A stretch of DNA of 64,000 bases from Paenisporosarcina macmurdoensis (GCF_042658845.1 NZ_JBHSRI010000002.1:558001-622000), one strand, 5' to 3'; counted from the first letter of the stretch, positions 25,445 through 34,669 are shown. Program-made: numbers and translations. The notes: generated by a model from the sequence alone, not told the origin.

Positions 25445-26404
25445 ATGACTTTCATAGAGGTTCTATATTTCATTGTTCCTGTTGCAATTGCCTATGCAGC
25501 TCCGTTAATTTTAACTGCTATTGGTGGTGTATTTTCTGAGCGTTCTGGTGTAGTAAATATCGGATTGGAAGGGCTCATGGTAATCGGAGCTTTCATTGGA
25601 GTTATTTTCAATTTAACTTTCGTGGATACTTTTGGAAGTAGCACACCTTACGTCGCTCTTCTTGCAGCGATGGTCGTAGCTTCACTATTTTCATTATTCC
25701 ATGCAGTAGCTTCCGTGTCATTTCGAGCAGATCAAGTCGTTTCAGGTGTAGCTATCAACTTATTAGCCGTAGCTATTTGTTTATTTTTGGTTAAAAAGAT
25801 TTATGGAAAAGGACAAACTGATTTCGTTCAAGAGACATTTTTACGTAACGATATTTGGCTTTTAGAAAAAATTCCATTCTTAGGACCCATGTTTTTCCAA
25901 GATGTGTATTGGACTTCTGTTATAGCAATAGGTGTTGCTATTCTTGCTTGGGTAGTGTTGTATTACACGCCATTTGGACTTCGTTTACGAGCAGTGGGTG
26001 AACATCCAATGGCTGCAGATACGATGGGGATAAATGTAACACGTATGCGCTATATTGCCGTAATGATTTCAGGTGGTTTAGCTGGTATTGGTGGAGCAAT
26101 TTATGCGCAATCAATTTCACAGGATTTTGGTCATGCAACCATTAATGGTCAAGGATTTATGGCTCTAGCTGCAATGATTTTTGGTAAATGGCATCCGCTT
26201 GGCGCATTGGGAGCAGCCGTATTCTTTGGCTTCGCTCAAGCATTAAGTATTGTCGGTGGTTCATTGCCGGTAATTAGTGAAATTCCAAGTGTCTTCTTGT
26301 TAATTTTACCTTATGTCTTAACCATTCTGGCTTTAGCTGGTTTCATTGGTAAGGCAAGTGCACCAAAAGCTTTAGGAACCCCTTATATTAAAGGAAATCG
26401 ATAA
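25445..26404 (+). CDS. nupQ: Nucleoside ABC transporter permease (NupQ)
   Basis: Second permease, 319 aa, starting two bases after the nupP stop with AAGGAGG upstream. It contains IGGVFSERSGVVNIGLEGLMVIGAF, an EHPMAADTMGINV loop and GQGFMALAAMIFGKWHPLG, typical of the partner subunit. It ends the operon at a strong terminator, after which the GC-rich repeat element begins. Confidence 0.94.
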   Translation: MTFIEVLYFIVPVAIAYAAPLILTAIGGVFSERSGVVNIGLEGLMVIGAFIGVIFNLTFVDTFGSSTPYVALLAAMVVASLFSLFHAVASVSFRADQVVSGVAINLLAVAICLFLVKKIYGKGQTDFVQETFLRNDIWLLEKIPFLGPMFFQDVYWTSVIAIGVAILAWVVLYYTPFGLRLRAVGEHPMAADTMGINVTRMRYIAVMISGGLAGIGGAIYAQSISQDFGHATINGQGFMALAAMIFGKWHPLGALGAAVFFGFAQALSIVGGSLPVISEIPSVFLLILPYVLTILALAGFIGKASAPKALGTPYIKGNR

Positions 26405-26414
26405 GAATGAACGT

Positions 26415-26448
26415 AAAGGACTAAGCATTTTGCTTAGTCCTTTTTTTG
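26415..26448 (+). terminator. Rho-independent terminator of nupOPQ
   Basis: Perfect 13-bp stem aaaggactaagca/tgcttagtccttt with a three-base loop and T run. Confidence 0.93.
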
Positions 26449-26521
26449 AAAATAAGAAAGTATATAAATTTAGTTCCATAAATCCAGTGTTTCAGGTACA
26501 AAAAGATTGATTTATTAATAT

Positions 26522-27086
26522 TGTTGATTTTCGTTTCAAGCGGGCGCTTTCCGCGGGGCGGGAGGTGAGCCTCCTCGGTCGCTTTGCGATCTGCGGGGTC
26601 TCACCTGTCCCGCTGATCCCACTGGAAAGATATTGGACGAACTGTAATTCGTCCAATATCTTTGCAACGAGTAACCGCAGGAGCAGATGTTTTCAACGCC
26701 GTCTTCCACTACAATCCATGAAGTGAGTTGGAACCAACAAGAAAATCTATCAATTGCTTATTGAGAAGAAACGAATAAATGATTTTAAGTTCTCTAGAGA
26801 TAGAACCAACCTATAATCGTAGTTGCCTATCTATATTTATTGATTGAAGCGCAGGTGGCGACTTCTGCGGGAATAGCAGATGTCTTTTGCACCGAAAGCG
26901 AAGCGGCAGGTGCATGAGCTGAAGACCCCGCAGGAAAGATGCTGGCCAAGAGCCAGTATCTTTGCGACGAGTAACCGCAGGAGCAATCTTCTTTGCGACG
27001 AGTAACCGCAGGAGCACATGTTTTCGAAGTGACGAGGAGACTGAAGCCATGCCCGCGAAAAGCGTCCACCGTAGCGGAAATCAACA
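26522..27086. repeat. GC-rich element with terminal inverted repeats
   Basis: Left end TGTTGATTTTCG (26522-26533) and right end CGGAAATCAACA (27075-27086) are inverted copies (11 of 12). The similarity continues inward as gcgggcgctttccgcggg on the left and cccgcgaaaagcgtccaccg on the right. It belongs to a family of interspersed Firmicutes repeats; a partial homologue sits at 46811-46941. Composition is much GC-richer than the neighbouring genes. Small ORFs crossing it in several frames look like repeat artefacts. Confidence 0.8.
26624..27022 (+). repeat. Hairpin-plus-tag modules inside the GC-rich element
   Basis: CGAGTAACCGCAGGAGCA occurs three times (about 26667, 26968 and 26999). The first two are preceded by hairpins of different sequence: AAAGATATTGGACGAA with its perfect 16-bp complement (26626-26663), and AAAGATgCTGG/CCAGtATCTTT (about 26934-26963). 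The third has lost its hairpin. Confidence 0.75.
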
Positions 27087-27114
27087 GGCTACTATGGTTA
27101 CTCTTCTTAAAAGG

Positions 27115-27142
27115 ACCGGGCGCACTTTGCCCGGTTTTTTTT
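27115..27142 (+). terminator. Strong terminator-like hairpin upstream of ymfF
   Basis: Perfect 7-bp GC-rich stem accgggc/gcccggt, seven-base loop, then eight T. No gene ends just before it, so it may end readthrough or an RNA from the repeat element, or attenuate ymfF. Confidence 0.8.
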
Positions 27143-27224
27143 GCACACTATTTGCAATCATTTAACAGCTCCATGTATAGTGAAAGAAATGGTATGGCAT
27201 ATTATAGAGATAGGGGGAATTTTA

Positions 27225-28517
27225 ATGTTTCAATCCATCGAGTTACAACAAGGAATTCATCTACATATTCGACCAACGGATCAATTTAAAACTGTCAATT
27301 TCTCATTCAAATTCAAACATGAATTAACAAATCAATCTGCTTCGGAACGCTCGGTCCTTGCTAATGTGTTAGTACATAGTAATGAGCTTTTCCCATCTAA
27401 TCCTGCCTTTCGCAGTCATTTAGATGAACTGTATGGCACAATCCTATATTTGGATTCAAGCAAAAAGGGTAGTTATCATAACATTACGTTACTAGCTGAG
27501 ACAGTTAATGATCAGTATTTATCAACAGATGGGGTGCTCGACCAAGTGTTGAATTTATTACAAACTGTGTTGTTCCGCCCAAATTTAGAACAAGGAGCAT
27601 TTAAAGAATCGATTGTAAATCGTGAAAAAGAATCGGTAATTCAACGTATCGAGTCACTTTATGATGACAAAACACGCTATGCTCAACAGCGCTTAATGGA
27701 GCTACTACGTCCAAATCACCCTGCATCTATTGGGGCAAACGGAACTATTGAGAATGTCACTGCCATTACAAACGAGTCATTATTTGATGCATATAAGACA
27801 ATGCTTGAACAAGATGAGTTAGATATATATGTCGTTGGCGATGTCGATGTTGAAGAGATGACATCTAAACTAAAAGCAGCATTTCCATTTACTGCACGTC
27901 AAGTAAAACCAAAAGATCTTCATAAAGATGTGGAACATCCGGTAATCACTAAAAATGTGGTCAATGAATACCAAGAAATGAAACAAGGGAAACTTCATAT
28001 TGGATATGAAACAAACGTGACATTTACCCATCCTGATTTCCCGAAAATGCAAATAACGAATGGTATATTCGGCGGTTATCCGCATGCGAAGTTATTTTTA
28101 AATGTTCGTGAAAAAGAAAGTATGGCTTATTATGTGTCAAGTTCATTCTCTTCAGCCTATGGACTATTATTTGTTTTAGCTGGAATTGATGCCAGTAAAC
28201 AAGATAAAGCGATAGGATTGATTGATGCGCAATTAGACGCTATGAAAAATGGTGATATTTCACAAAATGAAATTGATCAAACCGTGGCCATGCTGAAAAA
28301 TCAGTTGAAAGAAGCGCTTGATTCGGCAAGAGGACAAATCGAGATTTTTGATCAATACAAAGATTTGGACGAAAAATTCACAGTGGATACTTGGGTAGCC
28401 AAGTGGGCGACCGTTACAAAAGAAGATGTTCAAGAAATGGCGAAGTCAATCAACAAACAACTCGTTTATTTCTTGTCTGGTAAGGAGGAGATGACTCATG
28501 AAGGAGCTTCACTTTAA
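27225..28517 (+). CDS. ymfF: M16-family peptidase-like protein YmfF (inactive-type subunit)
   Basis: A 430-aa M16-like protein. ATG 27225 follows TAGGGGGAA and gives MFQSIELQQGIHLHIRPT; an upstream start would run into the terminator region. At the place of the zinc motif it has NPAFRSHLDELYGT with no HxxEH, so it is probably the non-catalytic half of a pair with YmfH. It overlaps ymfH by 20 bases. The same two-subunit arrangement is known for AlbE/AlbF-type peptidases. Substrate unknown. Confidence 0.9.
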   Translation: MFQSIELQQGIHLHIRPTDQFKTVNFSFKFKHELTNQSASERSVLANVLVHSNELFPSNPAFRSHLDELYGTILYLDSSKKGSYHNITLLAETVNDQYLSTDGVLDQVLNLLQTVLFRPNLEQGAFKESIVNREKESVIQRIESLYDDKTRYAQQRLMELLRPNHPASIGANGTIENVTAITNESLFDAYKTMLEQDELDIYVVGDVDVEEMTSKLKAAFPFTARQVKPKDLHKDVEHPVITKNVVNEYQEMKQGKLHIGYETNVTFTHPDFPKMQITNGIFGGYPHAKLFLNVREKESMAYYVSSSFSSAYGLLFVLAGIDASKQDKAIGLIDAQLDAMKNGDISQNEIDQTVAMLKNQLKEALDSARGQIEIFDQYKDLDEKFTVDTWVAKWATVTKEDVQEMAKSINKQLVYFLSGKEEMTHEGASL

Positions 28518-29802
28518 ACAATTGGACGAAAAATTGTTTCATGAAAAAATGGACAATGGTTTAGATGTTTACATTCTACCGAAAAAAGGATTTTCTAAAA
28601 CATTTGTTACGTTTACAACCAAATATGGTTCAATTGACAACACTTTTGTTCCTCTTGGAGGGTCTGAAGAAGTTACAGTACCAGACGGAATTGCTCACTT
28701 TTTAGAACATAAAATGTTTGAAAAGGAAGATGGAGACGTTTTTCAAAAGTTTAGCGGTTACGGTGCATCAGCTAATGCCTTCACTTCGTTTACACGAACA
28801 GCTTATTTATTTTCTGCGACGGACCATCTGTATGAGAATACAGAAACATTATTAAATTTTGTGCAAGAACCATATTTCACGCAAGCGACGGTCGAAAAAG
28901 AAAAAGGCATCATTGGTCAAGAAATCACAATGTATGATGATCAACCTGACTGGCGTTTATATTTTGGAACCATTGAAAATATGTATAAAGACCATCCTGT
29001 AAAGATTGATATTGCAGGTACAATCGAATCGATCGATGCCATTACAGCAGAACATTTGTATACATGTTATGAAACATTCTACCATCCATCTAATATGCTT
29101 CTGTTTGTGGTTGGTGCGGTTAATCCGGAAGAGATGATGACTTATATACGAGACAATCAAAACAAGAAAGAATTTAAAGAACCACAACCCATTAAACGTT
29201 CATTCCCAAATGAACCGTTGGAAGTCGCAAAACAACAAAACAAATTGTACATGGATGTTCAAAAACCAAAAGTATACGTTGGTTTGAAAGCAAAAGAAAC
29301 ATCTATTCAAGGCGATGCTATGATGAAGCATGAAATGGGAATTCAATTAGCATTAGAATTAATCTTTGGACGATCTTCAGATTTCTATGTGCAAGCCTAT
29401 GAAAAGGGCTGGATAGATGAATCATACGCTTTTGATTTTACACTCGAAAAAGGGTATGGATTTGCCATCATTGGTTCAGATACATCTAAACCAAAAGAAT
29501 TAATAGAAGCAATTAAAAAAGAATTGAAAAAAGTGGAAGAAAAATGGCCATTTGGACAATCAGATTTAGATCGTGTGCGTAAGAAAAAAATAGGCTATTT
29601 CCTTCGCGCCTTGAATTCAGTTGAATTTATTGCAAATCAATTTACACGCTATGCCTTTAATGAAATGGACCTATTTGAAGCGGTGCCTGTTTTAGAGCAA
29701 ATGACTGTTGCAGATTTGCAAGAAGCTTTTGTTTCTATACAAGGTGAAGAACAGCAGACGGTCTTTTCTGTTCTACCTAAGAAAGAGCAAGAAACATCAT
29801 GA
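28498..29802 (+). CDS. ymfH: M16-family zinc peptidase YmfH
   Basis: A 434-aa catalytic M16 subunit with HFLEHKMFEKEDGDVF at about residues 67-82 (zinc motif HFLEH) and IGQEITMYDDQPDWR, the region of the third ligand. The start lies within ymfF behind GGAGGAGATGA. The stop overlaps ymfI (ATGA). It probably forms a heterodimer with YmfF. Confidence 0.92.
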   Translation: MKELHFKQLDEKLFHEKMDNGLDVYILPKKGFSKTFVTFTTKYGSIDNTFVPLGGSEEVTVPDGIAHFLEHKMFEKEDGDVFQKFSGYGASANAFTSFTRTAYLFSATDHLYENTETLLNFVQEPYFTQATVEKEKGIIGQEITMYDDQPDWRLYFGTIENMYKDHPVKIDIAGTIESIDAITAEHLYTCYETFYHPSNMLLFVVGAVNPEEMMTYIRDNQNKKEFKEPQPIKRSFPNEPLEVAKQQNKLYMDVQKPKVYVGLKAKETSIQGDAMMKHEMGIQLALELIFGRSSDFYVQAYEKGWIDESYAFDFTLEKGYGFAIIGSDTSKPKELIEAIKKELKKVEEKWPFGQSDLDRVRKKKIGYFLRALNSVEFIANQFTRYAFNEMDLFEAVPVLEQMTVADLQEAFVSIQGEEQQTVFSVLPKKEQETS

Positions 29803-30527
29803 AGAAATTCGCCTGCATTTTTGGGGCATCTGGTGAAATAGGGCAAGCGATAGCTCTTGAAATGTCTAAACAAGGTTGGAATTTGTACTTACATTTCCAT
29901 GAAAATGAACAAGCGATGGAAAACTTAAGGACACAACTTCAAGAACTTGATCCAAGCCAAGAACATCATATAATTCAAGCAGACCTTGGAAATTTAGATT
30001 CAGTAAATAATATTTTTGCGCAGCTTTTTGAAGTTCAAGCGATTGTATTTGCATCCGGGCAAGCTCTTTATGAATTGCTTGAAGATACTTCCTCACAAGA
30101 CATGGAACAAATATGGAGAACTCATGTCCAATCACCCATGTCAATAATAGGTCAATTAGCACCCAAATTAAGAAGGTTTAATACATCCTATATCGTCTTT
30201 ATTGGATCGATATGGGGTGAAACGGGTGCGGCGGGGGAAACAGTCTATTCGGCTGTAAAAGGTGCCCAACATGCCTTTGTAAAAGCATATGCAAAAGAAT
30301 CCGGTCCTTCAGGAGTTCGAGTGAATGCAATTGCTCCAGGTTTTATTGACACTAAAATGAATAGAGCCTTAAATGAAGAAGAAAGACAATTCATTGAAAA
30401 TGATATCCCTCTTAACTACATTGGAAAACCGCAAGACGTGGCAAACCTTGTGTCGTTTTTGATCAATGGAAATGGAGATTATATTACAGGTCAAGTATTA
30501 CGTGTTAATGGTGGATGGTACATATAA
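29799..30527 (+). CDS. ymfI: Short-chain dehydrogenase/reductase YmfI
   Basis: FabG-like SDR of 242 aa. The cofactor loop is GASGEIGQAIA and the active site comprises S in FIGSIWGETG and the YSAVK tetrad element. INGNGDYITGQVLRVNGGWYI closes the fold. Substrate is unknown; FabG-like 3-oxoacyl chemistry is possible. The start overlaps the ymfH stop. Confidence 0.9.
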   Translation: MKKFACIFGASGEIGQAIALEMSKQGWNLYLHFHENEQAMENLRTQLQELDPSQEHHIIQADLGNLDSVNNIFAQLFEVQAIVFASGQALYELLEDTSSQDMEQIWRTHVQSPMSIIGQLAPKLRRFNTSYIVFIGSIWGETGAAGETVYSAVKGAQHAFVKAYAKESGPSGVRVNAIAPGFIDTKMNRALNEEERQFIENDIPLNYIGKPQDVANLVSFLINGNGDYITGQVLRVNGGWYI

Positions 30528-30571
30528 ATTCTCGTTTTTGCACATACTGATTGTGAAAAGGAGGAATAAAC

Positions 30572-30829
30572 ATGGCCTTACTTGAAAATTGGCAAAAATG
30601 GACGAACTTTTTAGGTACCAATGTAATGAACGCCGAAGCAACTGGAATGTCGAAAAAAGCTATCCAGTCAACAGCTTATGAAATCGGTGATTATTTGGCT
30701 AAAAATGTGGATCCAAAAAATGAACAAGAGCGTGTTTTGTCTGATTTATGGTCAGTTGCGTCAGAAGATGAACAACATGCGCTTGCGAACATGGTCGTAA
30801 AATTAGTTCAACAGAAAAAAGTGCACTAA
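30572..30829 (+). CDS. ymfJ: DUF3243 family protein YmfJ
   Basis: An 85-aa acidic-helical protein of the DUF3243 family, found after ymfI in B. subtilis. AAAGGAGG lies before the ATG. Function unknown. A terminator follows immediately, so the ymfFHIJ unit ends here. Confidence 0.88.
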   Translation: MALLENWQKWTNFLGTNVMNAEATGMSKKAIQSTAYEIGDYLAKNVDPKNEQERVLSDLWSVASEDEQHALANMVVKLVQQKKVH

Positions 30830-30830
30830 A

Positions 30831-30866
30831 AGAAAAGAAGGACATTGTTCCTTCTTTTCTTTTTTC
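30831..30866 (+). terminator. Rho-independent terminator of ymfFHIJ
   Basis: Twelve-bp stem agaaaagaagga/tccttcttttct with a six-base loop, then tttttt. Confidence 0.88.
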
Positions 30867-30903
30867 CTTTTCTTACGTACATAAATCAGATATGATAGAA
30901 CCT

Positions 30904-30972
30904 AGAGCATTTGAAAACGTCACCTATTAGGAATGTCGATTTGAAAGTCTTTTCAAATTAAAGGGATGCTCT
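30904..30972 (+). promoter_or_regulatory. Nested-helix leader upstream of ymfK
   Basis: Two coaxial long-range helices: agagcat (30904-30910) with atgctct (30966-30972), and tttgaaaa (30910-30917) with ttttcaaa (30950-30957). Together they enclose a 32-base loop. It lies between the ymfJ terminator and ymfK, after a TATGAT-like -10 (about 30889). It could be a regulatory leader; no known riboswitch class is recognised. Confidence 0.4.
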
Positions 30973-31003
30973 GTAAAAAGATAGGCAGAAAGGTCGTTAC
31001 AAT

Positions 31004-31801
31004 ATGCGCGAATGGTATTTTGAATACGAAATACAAAAAAACCGACCAGGATTACTCGGAGATATTGCCTCATTACTCGGAATGCTTCGTGTGAACATCG
31101 TTACGATAAACGGTGTGGACCAAGGAAGACGGGGGATGTTACTTCGTGCAGAAAATGATGAGCAAATTGAACGTTTTGAACTAATTGTTTCTACGATGGA
31201 TACTATTCGTGTAACTAAATTCCGCGAACCCAAGTTACGTGATATTTTAGCAGTTAGACACGGACGATACATACAAAGAGATGTCGATGATCGCAAAACA
31301 TTCCGTTTTGTTCGGGATGAACTAGGTTTACTCGTTGACTTTATGGCAGAATTGTTTAAACAAGAAGGGCACAAGTTAATAGGGATTCGTGGGATGCCTC
31401 GTGTAGGAAAAACAGAATCAGTTGTTGCAGCTAGTGTCAGTGCGAATAAAAAATGGGTATTTTTATCTTCGACTATGATTAAACAAACCGTCAGAAGCCG
31501 TTTAGCAGGTGATGAGTTTAGCGATAATAATATTTTTATTTTAGATGGAATTGTGACAAAACAATCAGCAGATGAACGACATTTACAATTAGTACGTGAA
31601 ATGATGCGTCTTCCTTCAATTAAAGTAGTAGAACATCCTGACATGTTTATTCAACAGTCGGATTACACAATTGAAGATTTTGACTACATTATTGAATTGA
31701 GACATGATCCAGATGAAGTTATAACGTATGAAATGATGGAAAAAAACCTGATGATGTCTGAAAGAGGTAATTCAGAAGGCTTCGGTGGTTTTAATTTTTA
31801 A
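31004..31801 (+). CDS. ymfK: DUF3388 protein YmfK
   Basis: A 265-aa protein conserved next to ymfM. The N-terminus (EIQKNRPGLLGDIASLLGMLRVNIVTING) is ACT-like, and the centre has GMPRVGKTES, reminiscent of a P-loop. Function is unknown; in Bacillales it is a stable neighbour of rodZ and pgsA. ATG 31004 is preceded by AGAAAGGTCG. Confidence 0.88.
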   Translation: MREWYFEYEIQKNRPGLLGDIASLLGMLRVNIVTINGVDQGRRGMLLRAENDEQIERFELIVSTMDTIRVTKFREPKLRDILAVRHGRYIQRDVDDRKTFRFVRDELGLLVDFMAELFKQEGHKLIGIRGMPRVGKTESVVAASVSANKKWVFLSSTMIKQTVRSRLAGDEFSDNNIFILDGIVTKQSADERHLQLVREMMRLPSIKVVEHPDMFIQQSDYTIEDFDYIIELRHDPDEVITYEMMEKNLMMSERGNSEGFGGFNF

Positions 31802-31817
31802 CAGGCAGGTGTTTTAA

Positions 31818-32696
31818 TTGACTGAATTAGGAACTCGCCTTAAAGAGGCGAGGACGGTAAAAGGATATAGTTTAGACGACTTACAAGAAATGACGAAAAT
31901 TCAAAAACGTTATTTGGCTGGTATCGAAGAGGGTAATTACAGTATGATGCCCGGACCTTTTTATGTTCGTGCATTTATTAAGCAATACGCAGATGCAGTT
32001 GGTTTAAATTCAGATGAATTGCTAGAGTCATATAAACAAGAAGTGCCTTCTTCCACGACTGAAGAAGTTCGTCAAACGATGACTTCTGCACCTTCTAGAC
32101 GCAAACCCATATCCAAATCTTCAAACAACATAAGTGATATTTTTCCGATGATTGTTGTGGCGTTATTCATCATTATTGGTATCGTGATTTTTTGGTACTT
32201 TTATCAAAATTTAGCGGCCAAAGATGATCCTGCTGCAACAGAAACCGAACAACCACTGTCACTTGAAGAACCAGAAACAAAAGATGAGACTTCTGCTGTG
32301 GATTCTGAAACTCAAGAACCAGTAGAAGAAGAACCTGTTGAGGAAGAACCCGTTGAAGAAGTAGAACCAAAGCAAACGATTGCAATGGGTACAATTGAGG
32401 GTGAAACAACGAATTATACACTTTCAGGATCGGATACTTTTTCAATTAAAATTGTCGCACGTGGCAGAGCTTGGGTTGGTGTTCAAAATCAATCTGGAGT
32501 AGAAATGCTGGGCCGTGAATTAGCTGAAGGTGAAACGGTAACACTAGATCTGAGTGACAATGAAACTGCTCGTGTTCGGGTAGGTGCGTCACCTCAAATT
32601 GATGTGTTTGTGAATGATGAAAAAGTAGAGTATGGAACTCCAACTACTGACAGAGTTACTCAAAATATGAAGTTTCAATTTTCTAAACCGCAATAG
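31818..32696 (+). CDS. ymfM: RodZ-like cell-shape protein YmfM
   Basis: A 292-aa bitopic membrane protein. The N-terminal helix-turn-helix (LGTRLKEARTVKGYSLDDLQEMTKIQKRYL) is the RodZ MreB-binding type. A membrane segment lies near residues 110-130 (IFPMIVVALFIIIGIVIFW). An acidic linker with EEPVEEEPVEE repeats leads to a DUF4115 extracytoplasmic domain. TTG 31818 starts after CAGGCAGGTG. It acts with MreB in rod-shape maintenance. Confidence 0.92.
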   Translation: MTELGTRLKEARTVKGYSLDDLQEMTKIQKRYLAGIEEGNYSMMPGPFYVRAFIKQYADAVGLNSDELLESYKQEVPSSTTEEVRQTMTSAPSRRKPISKSSNNISDIFPMIVVALFIIIGIVIFWYFYQNLAAKDDPAATETEQPLSLEEPETKDETSAVDSETQEPVEEEPVEEEPVEEVEPKQTIAMGTIEGETTNYTLSGSDTFSIKIVARGRAWVGVQNQSGVEMLGRELAEGETVTLDLSDNETARVRVGASPQIDVFVNDEKVEYGTPTTDRVTQNMKFQFSKPQ

Positions 32697-32746
32697 TCAT
32701 CTCTAACAAGATGGCTATTTTCTTTGAATCGAAAGGAGCAAAAGCA

Positions 32747-33325
32747 ATGAATATACCTAATCAAATTACAGTATCACGAATAATTATGATTCCAATTTTT
32801 GTCGTCTTTATGCTAGTTGATTTTGGCTGGGGAGATGTTACGTTTTTAGGAGCTACTATACCAGTTGGACATTTGTTGGGTGCGATTATCTTCATTCTCG
32901 CAGCAGTGACTGACTTTATTGATGGCTATTACGCACGTAAACATAACCTTGTTACTAATATGGGTAAATTTTTAGATCCACTTGCTGATAAATTATTAGT
33001 TTCAGCTGCACTTATTATTTTAGTTGAGCTAGGTTTTGCGCCTGCTTGGATAGTTATTTTAATTATTAGTCGTGAATTTGCGGTGACTGGACTTCGATTG
33101 ATATTAGCAGACGAAGGAGAAGTTGTTGCAGCGAAGCAATTAGGGAAAATTAAAATGTGGACGCAAATTGTCGCAGTTTCTGCTTTGCTCCTACACAATG
33201 TCTTTTTCGAAATGTTCTCTATTCCTTTCGCATCAATCATGTTGTATGTATCACTGTTCTTTACCATCTGGTCTGGTTGGGATTATTTTTATGCGAACCG
33301 ACGTATTTTACTTGATTCAAAATAG
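32747..33325 (+). CDS. pgsA: CDP-diacylglycerol-glycerol-3-phosphate 3-phosphatidyltransferase
   Basis: Makes phosphatidylglycerophosphate, the committed step to phosphatidylglycerol. ATG 32747 follows AAAGGAG; an upstream in-frame start lacks one. The 192-aa integral membrane protein has the CDP-alcohol phosphotransferase motif: DG and AR in DFIDGYYAR, then G, D and D in MGKFLDPLADK. It precedes cinA. Confidence 0.96.
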   Translation: MNIPNQITVSRIIMIPIFVVFMLVDFGWGDVTFLGATIPVGHLLGAIIFILAAVTDFIDGYYARKHNLVTNMGKFLDPLADKLLVSAALIILVELGFAPAWIVILIISREFAVTGLRLILADEGEVVAAKQLGKIKMWTQIVAVSALLLHNVFFEMFSIPFASIMLYVSLFFTIWSGWDYFYANRRILLDSK

Positions 33326-33339
33326 GGGTGTGATTGTAC

Positions 33340-34590
33340 ATGAATGCTGAAATTATTGCTGTAGGATCCGAACTATTACTTGGCCAAATAACCAATACGA
33401 ATGCTCGTTACATTTCAAGTCAATTAGCTGAACTTGGTGTCAATGTGTATTACCACACTGTAGTAGGCGATAATGCTGAGCGCTTAAAGCAAGCGATTGA
33501 GCTTGCTGAGTCGCGTGCAGACTTAATCATTTTCTCGGGTGGACTTGGACCAACAAAAGATGATTTGACTAAAGAAACCATTGCAAAGCATCTAGGAACC
33601 GAGCTCATTATGGATCAAACCGCCATGCTATCCATTGAAGCATTTTTTCAACGGATCAACCGTCCGATGACTGAGAACAATAAAAAACAAGCACTCGTTT
33701 TAGATGGTTGTAAAGTATTAGCGAATCATAACGGGATGGCACCAGGAATGTACTATTCACATGATCAACATATTTATATACTGCTACCCGGTCCACCGAA
33801 AGAAATGGAACCGATGTTTCAATTCGAAGCAAAACCATTATTAGCTAGTACGTTAAATCATGGAGAGGTTATCATATCTCAAGTATTGCGTTTCTATGGA
33901 ATTGGTGAAGCAGAACTAGAGACACAAATCATGGATTTATTAGAAACTCAAACAAATCCTACGATTGCACCTCTTGCTTCTGATGGCGAAGTCACTTTAC
34001 GTGTGACAGCTAAAACGTCAAGCGAAGAAGAAGCTTGGCGATTAATTCATGAAACCGAACAACTTTTGCTTTCTCGTGTAGGTGACTACTTATATGGCTA
34101 CAATGATGATTCTCTAGCATCAAGTACAGCGAAACTATTAATAGAGCAAGGGTTGACTATATCTGTCGCAGAAAGTTTAACTGCTGGATTGTTTCAATCT
34201 GAATTAGCTGCCATTCCAGGAGTTAGTCAGACATTAGTAGGTGGTGTTGTTACATATACTGCTGATTCAAAAATGAACCAACTCGGTGTTTCAAAAGAAA
34301 TTATCGAGCAATATGGTGTTGTTAGTGAAGAATGTGCAACAGCCATGGCAACTAGAGTGAAAACAATGTTCAAAACGGATATTGGGGTAGCCTTAACCGG
34401 TGTAGCAGGTCCAGATGAACATGATCATAAACCAGCTGGAACTGTCTGGATTGCGATTATTCTTCCGAACGATGAAGTTGTGACACATGAATTGCATTTA
34501 AGCGATATGCGAAATACCAATCGGTTACGTGCCGTAAAACGCACCCTGCATTATTTAATTCAACTTCTTTCACGCCAAAAGAGTCTGTAA
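33340..34590 (+). CDS. cinA: CinA competence/damage-inducible protein
   Basis: A 416-aa CinA with an N-terminal MoCF-like domain (VGSELLLGQITNTNARYI, SGGLGPTKDD) and a C-terminal PncC-type nicotinamide-nucleotide amidase domain (SVAESLTAGLFQS, GGVVTYT, GVAGPDEH). ATG 33340 is chosen over TTG 33334, which is too close to the AGGGGTG site. It is adjacent to recA as in most Firmicutes. Confidence 0.95.
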   Translation: MNAEIIAVGSELLLGQITNTNARYISSQLAELGVNVYYHTVVGDNAERLKQAIELAESRADLIIFSGGLGPTKDDLTKETIAKHLGTELIMDQTAMLSIEAFFQRINRPMTENNKKQALVLDGCKVLANHNGMAPGMYYSHDQHIYILLPGPPKEMEPMFQFEAKPLLASTLNHGEVIISQVLRFYGIGEAELETQIMDLLETQTNPTIAPLASDGEVTLRVTAKTSSEEEAWRLIHETEQLLLSRVGDYLYGYNDDSLASSTAKLLIEQGLTISVAESLTAGLFQSELAAIPGVSQTLVGGVVTYTADSKMNQLGVSKEIIEQYGVVSEECATAMATRVKTMFKTDIGVALTGVAGPDEHDHKPAGTVWIAIILPNDEVVTHELHLSDMRNTNRLRAVKRTLHYLIQLLSRQKSL

Positions 34591-34669
34591 AGTCGATAAA
34601 AAAGATGATTTCAACAATTAATTTACTAAGCAAAATTAAATTTTGAAGGCTAAAAAGGGCTGAAAATTG

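Noticed and set aside
26811..27289. Several overlapping ORFs of 60-98 aa
   Set aside because: All derive from repeated GC-rich modules in multiple frames; no consistent product.
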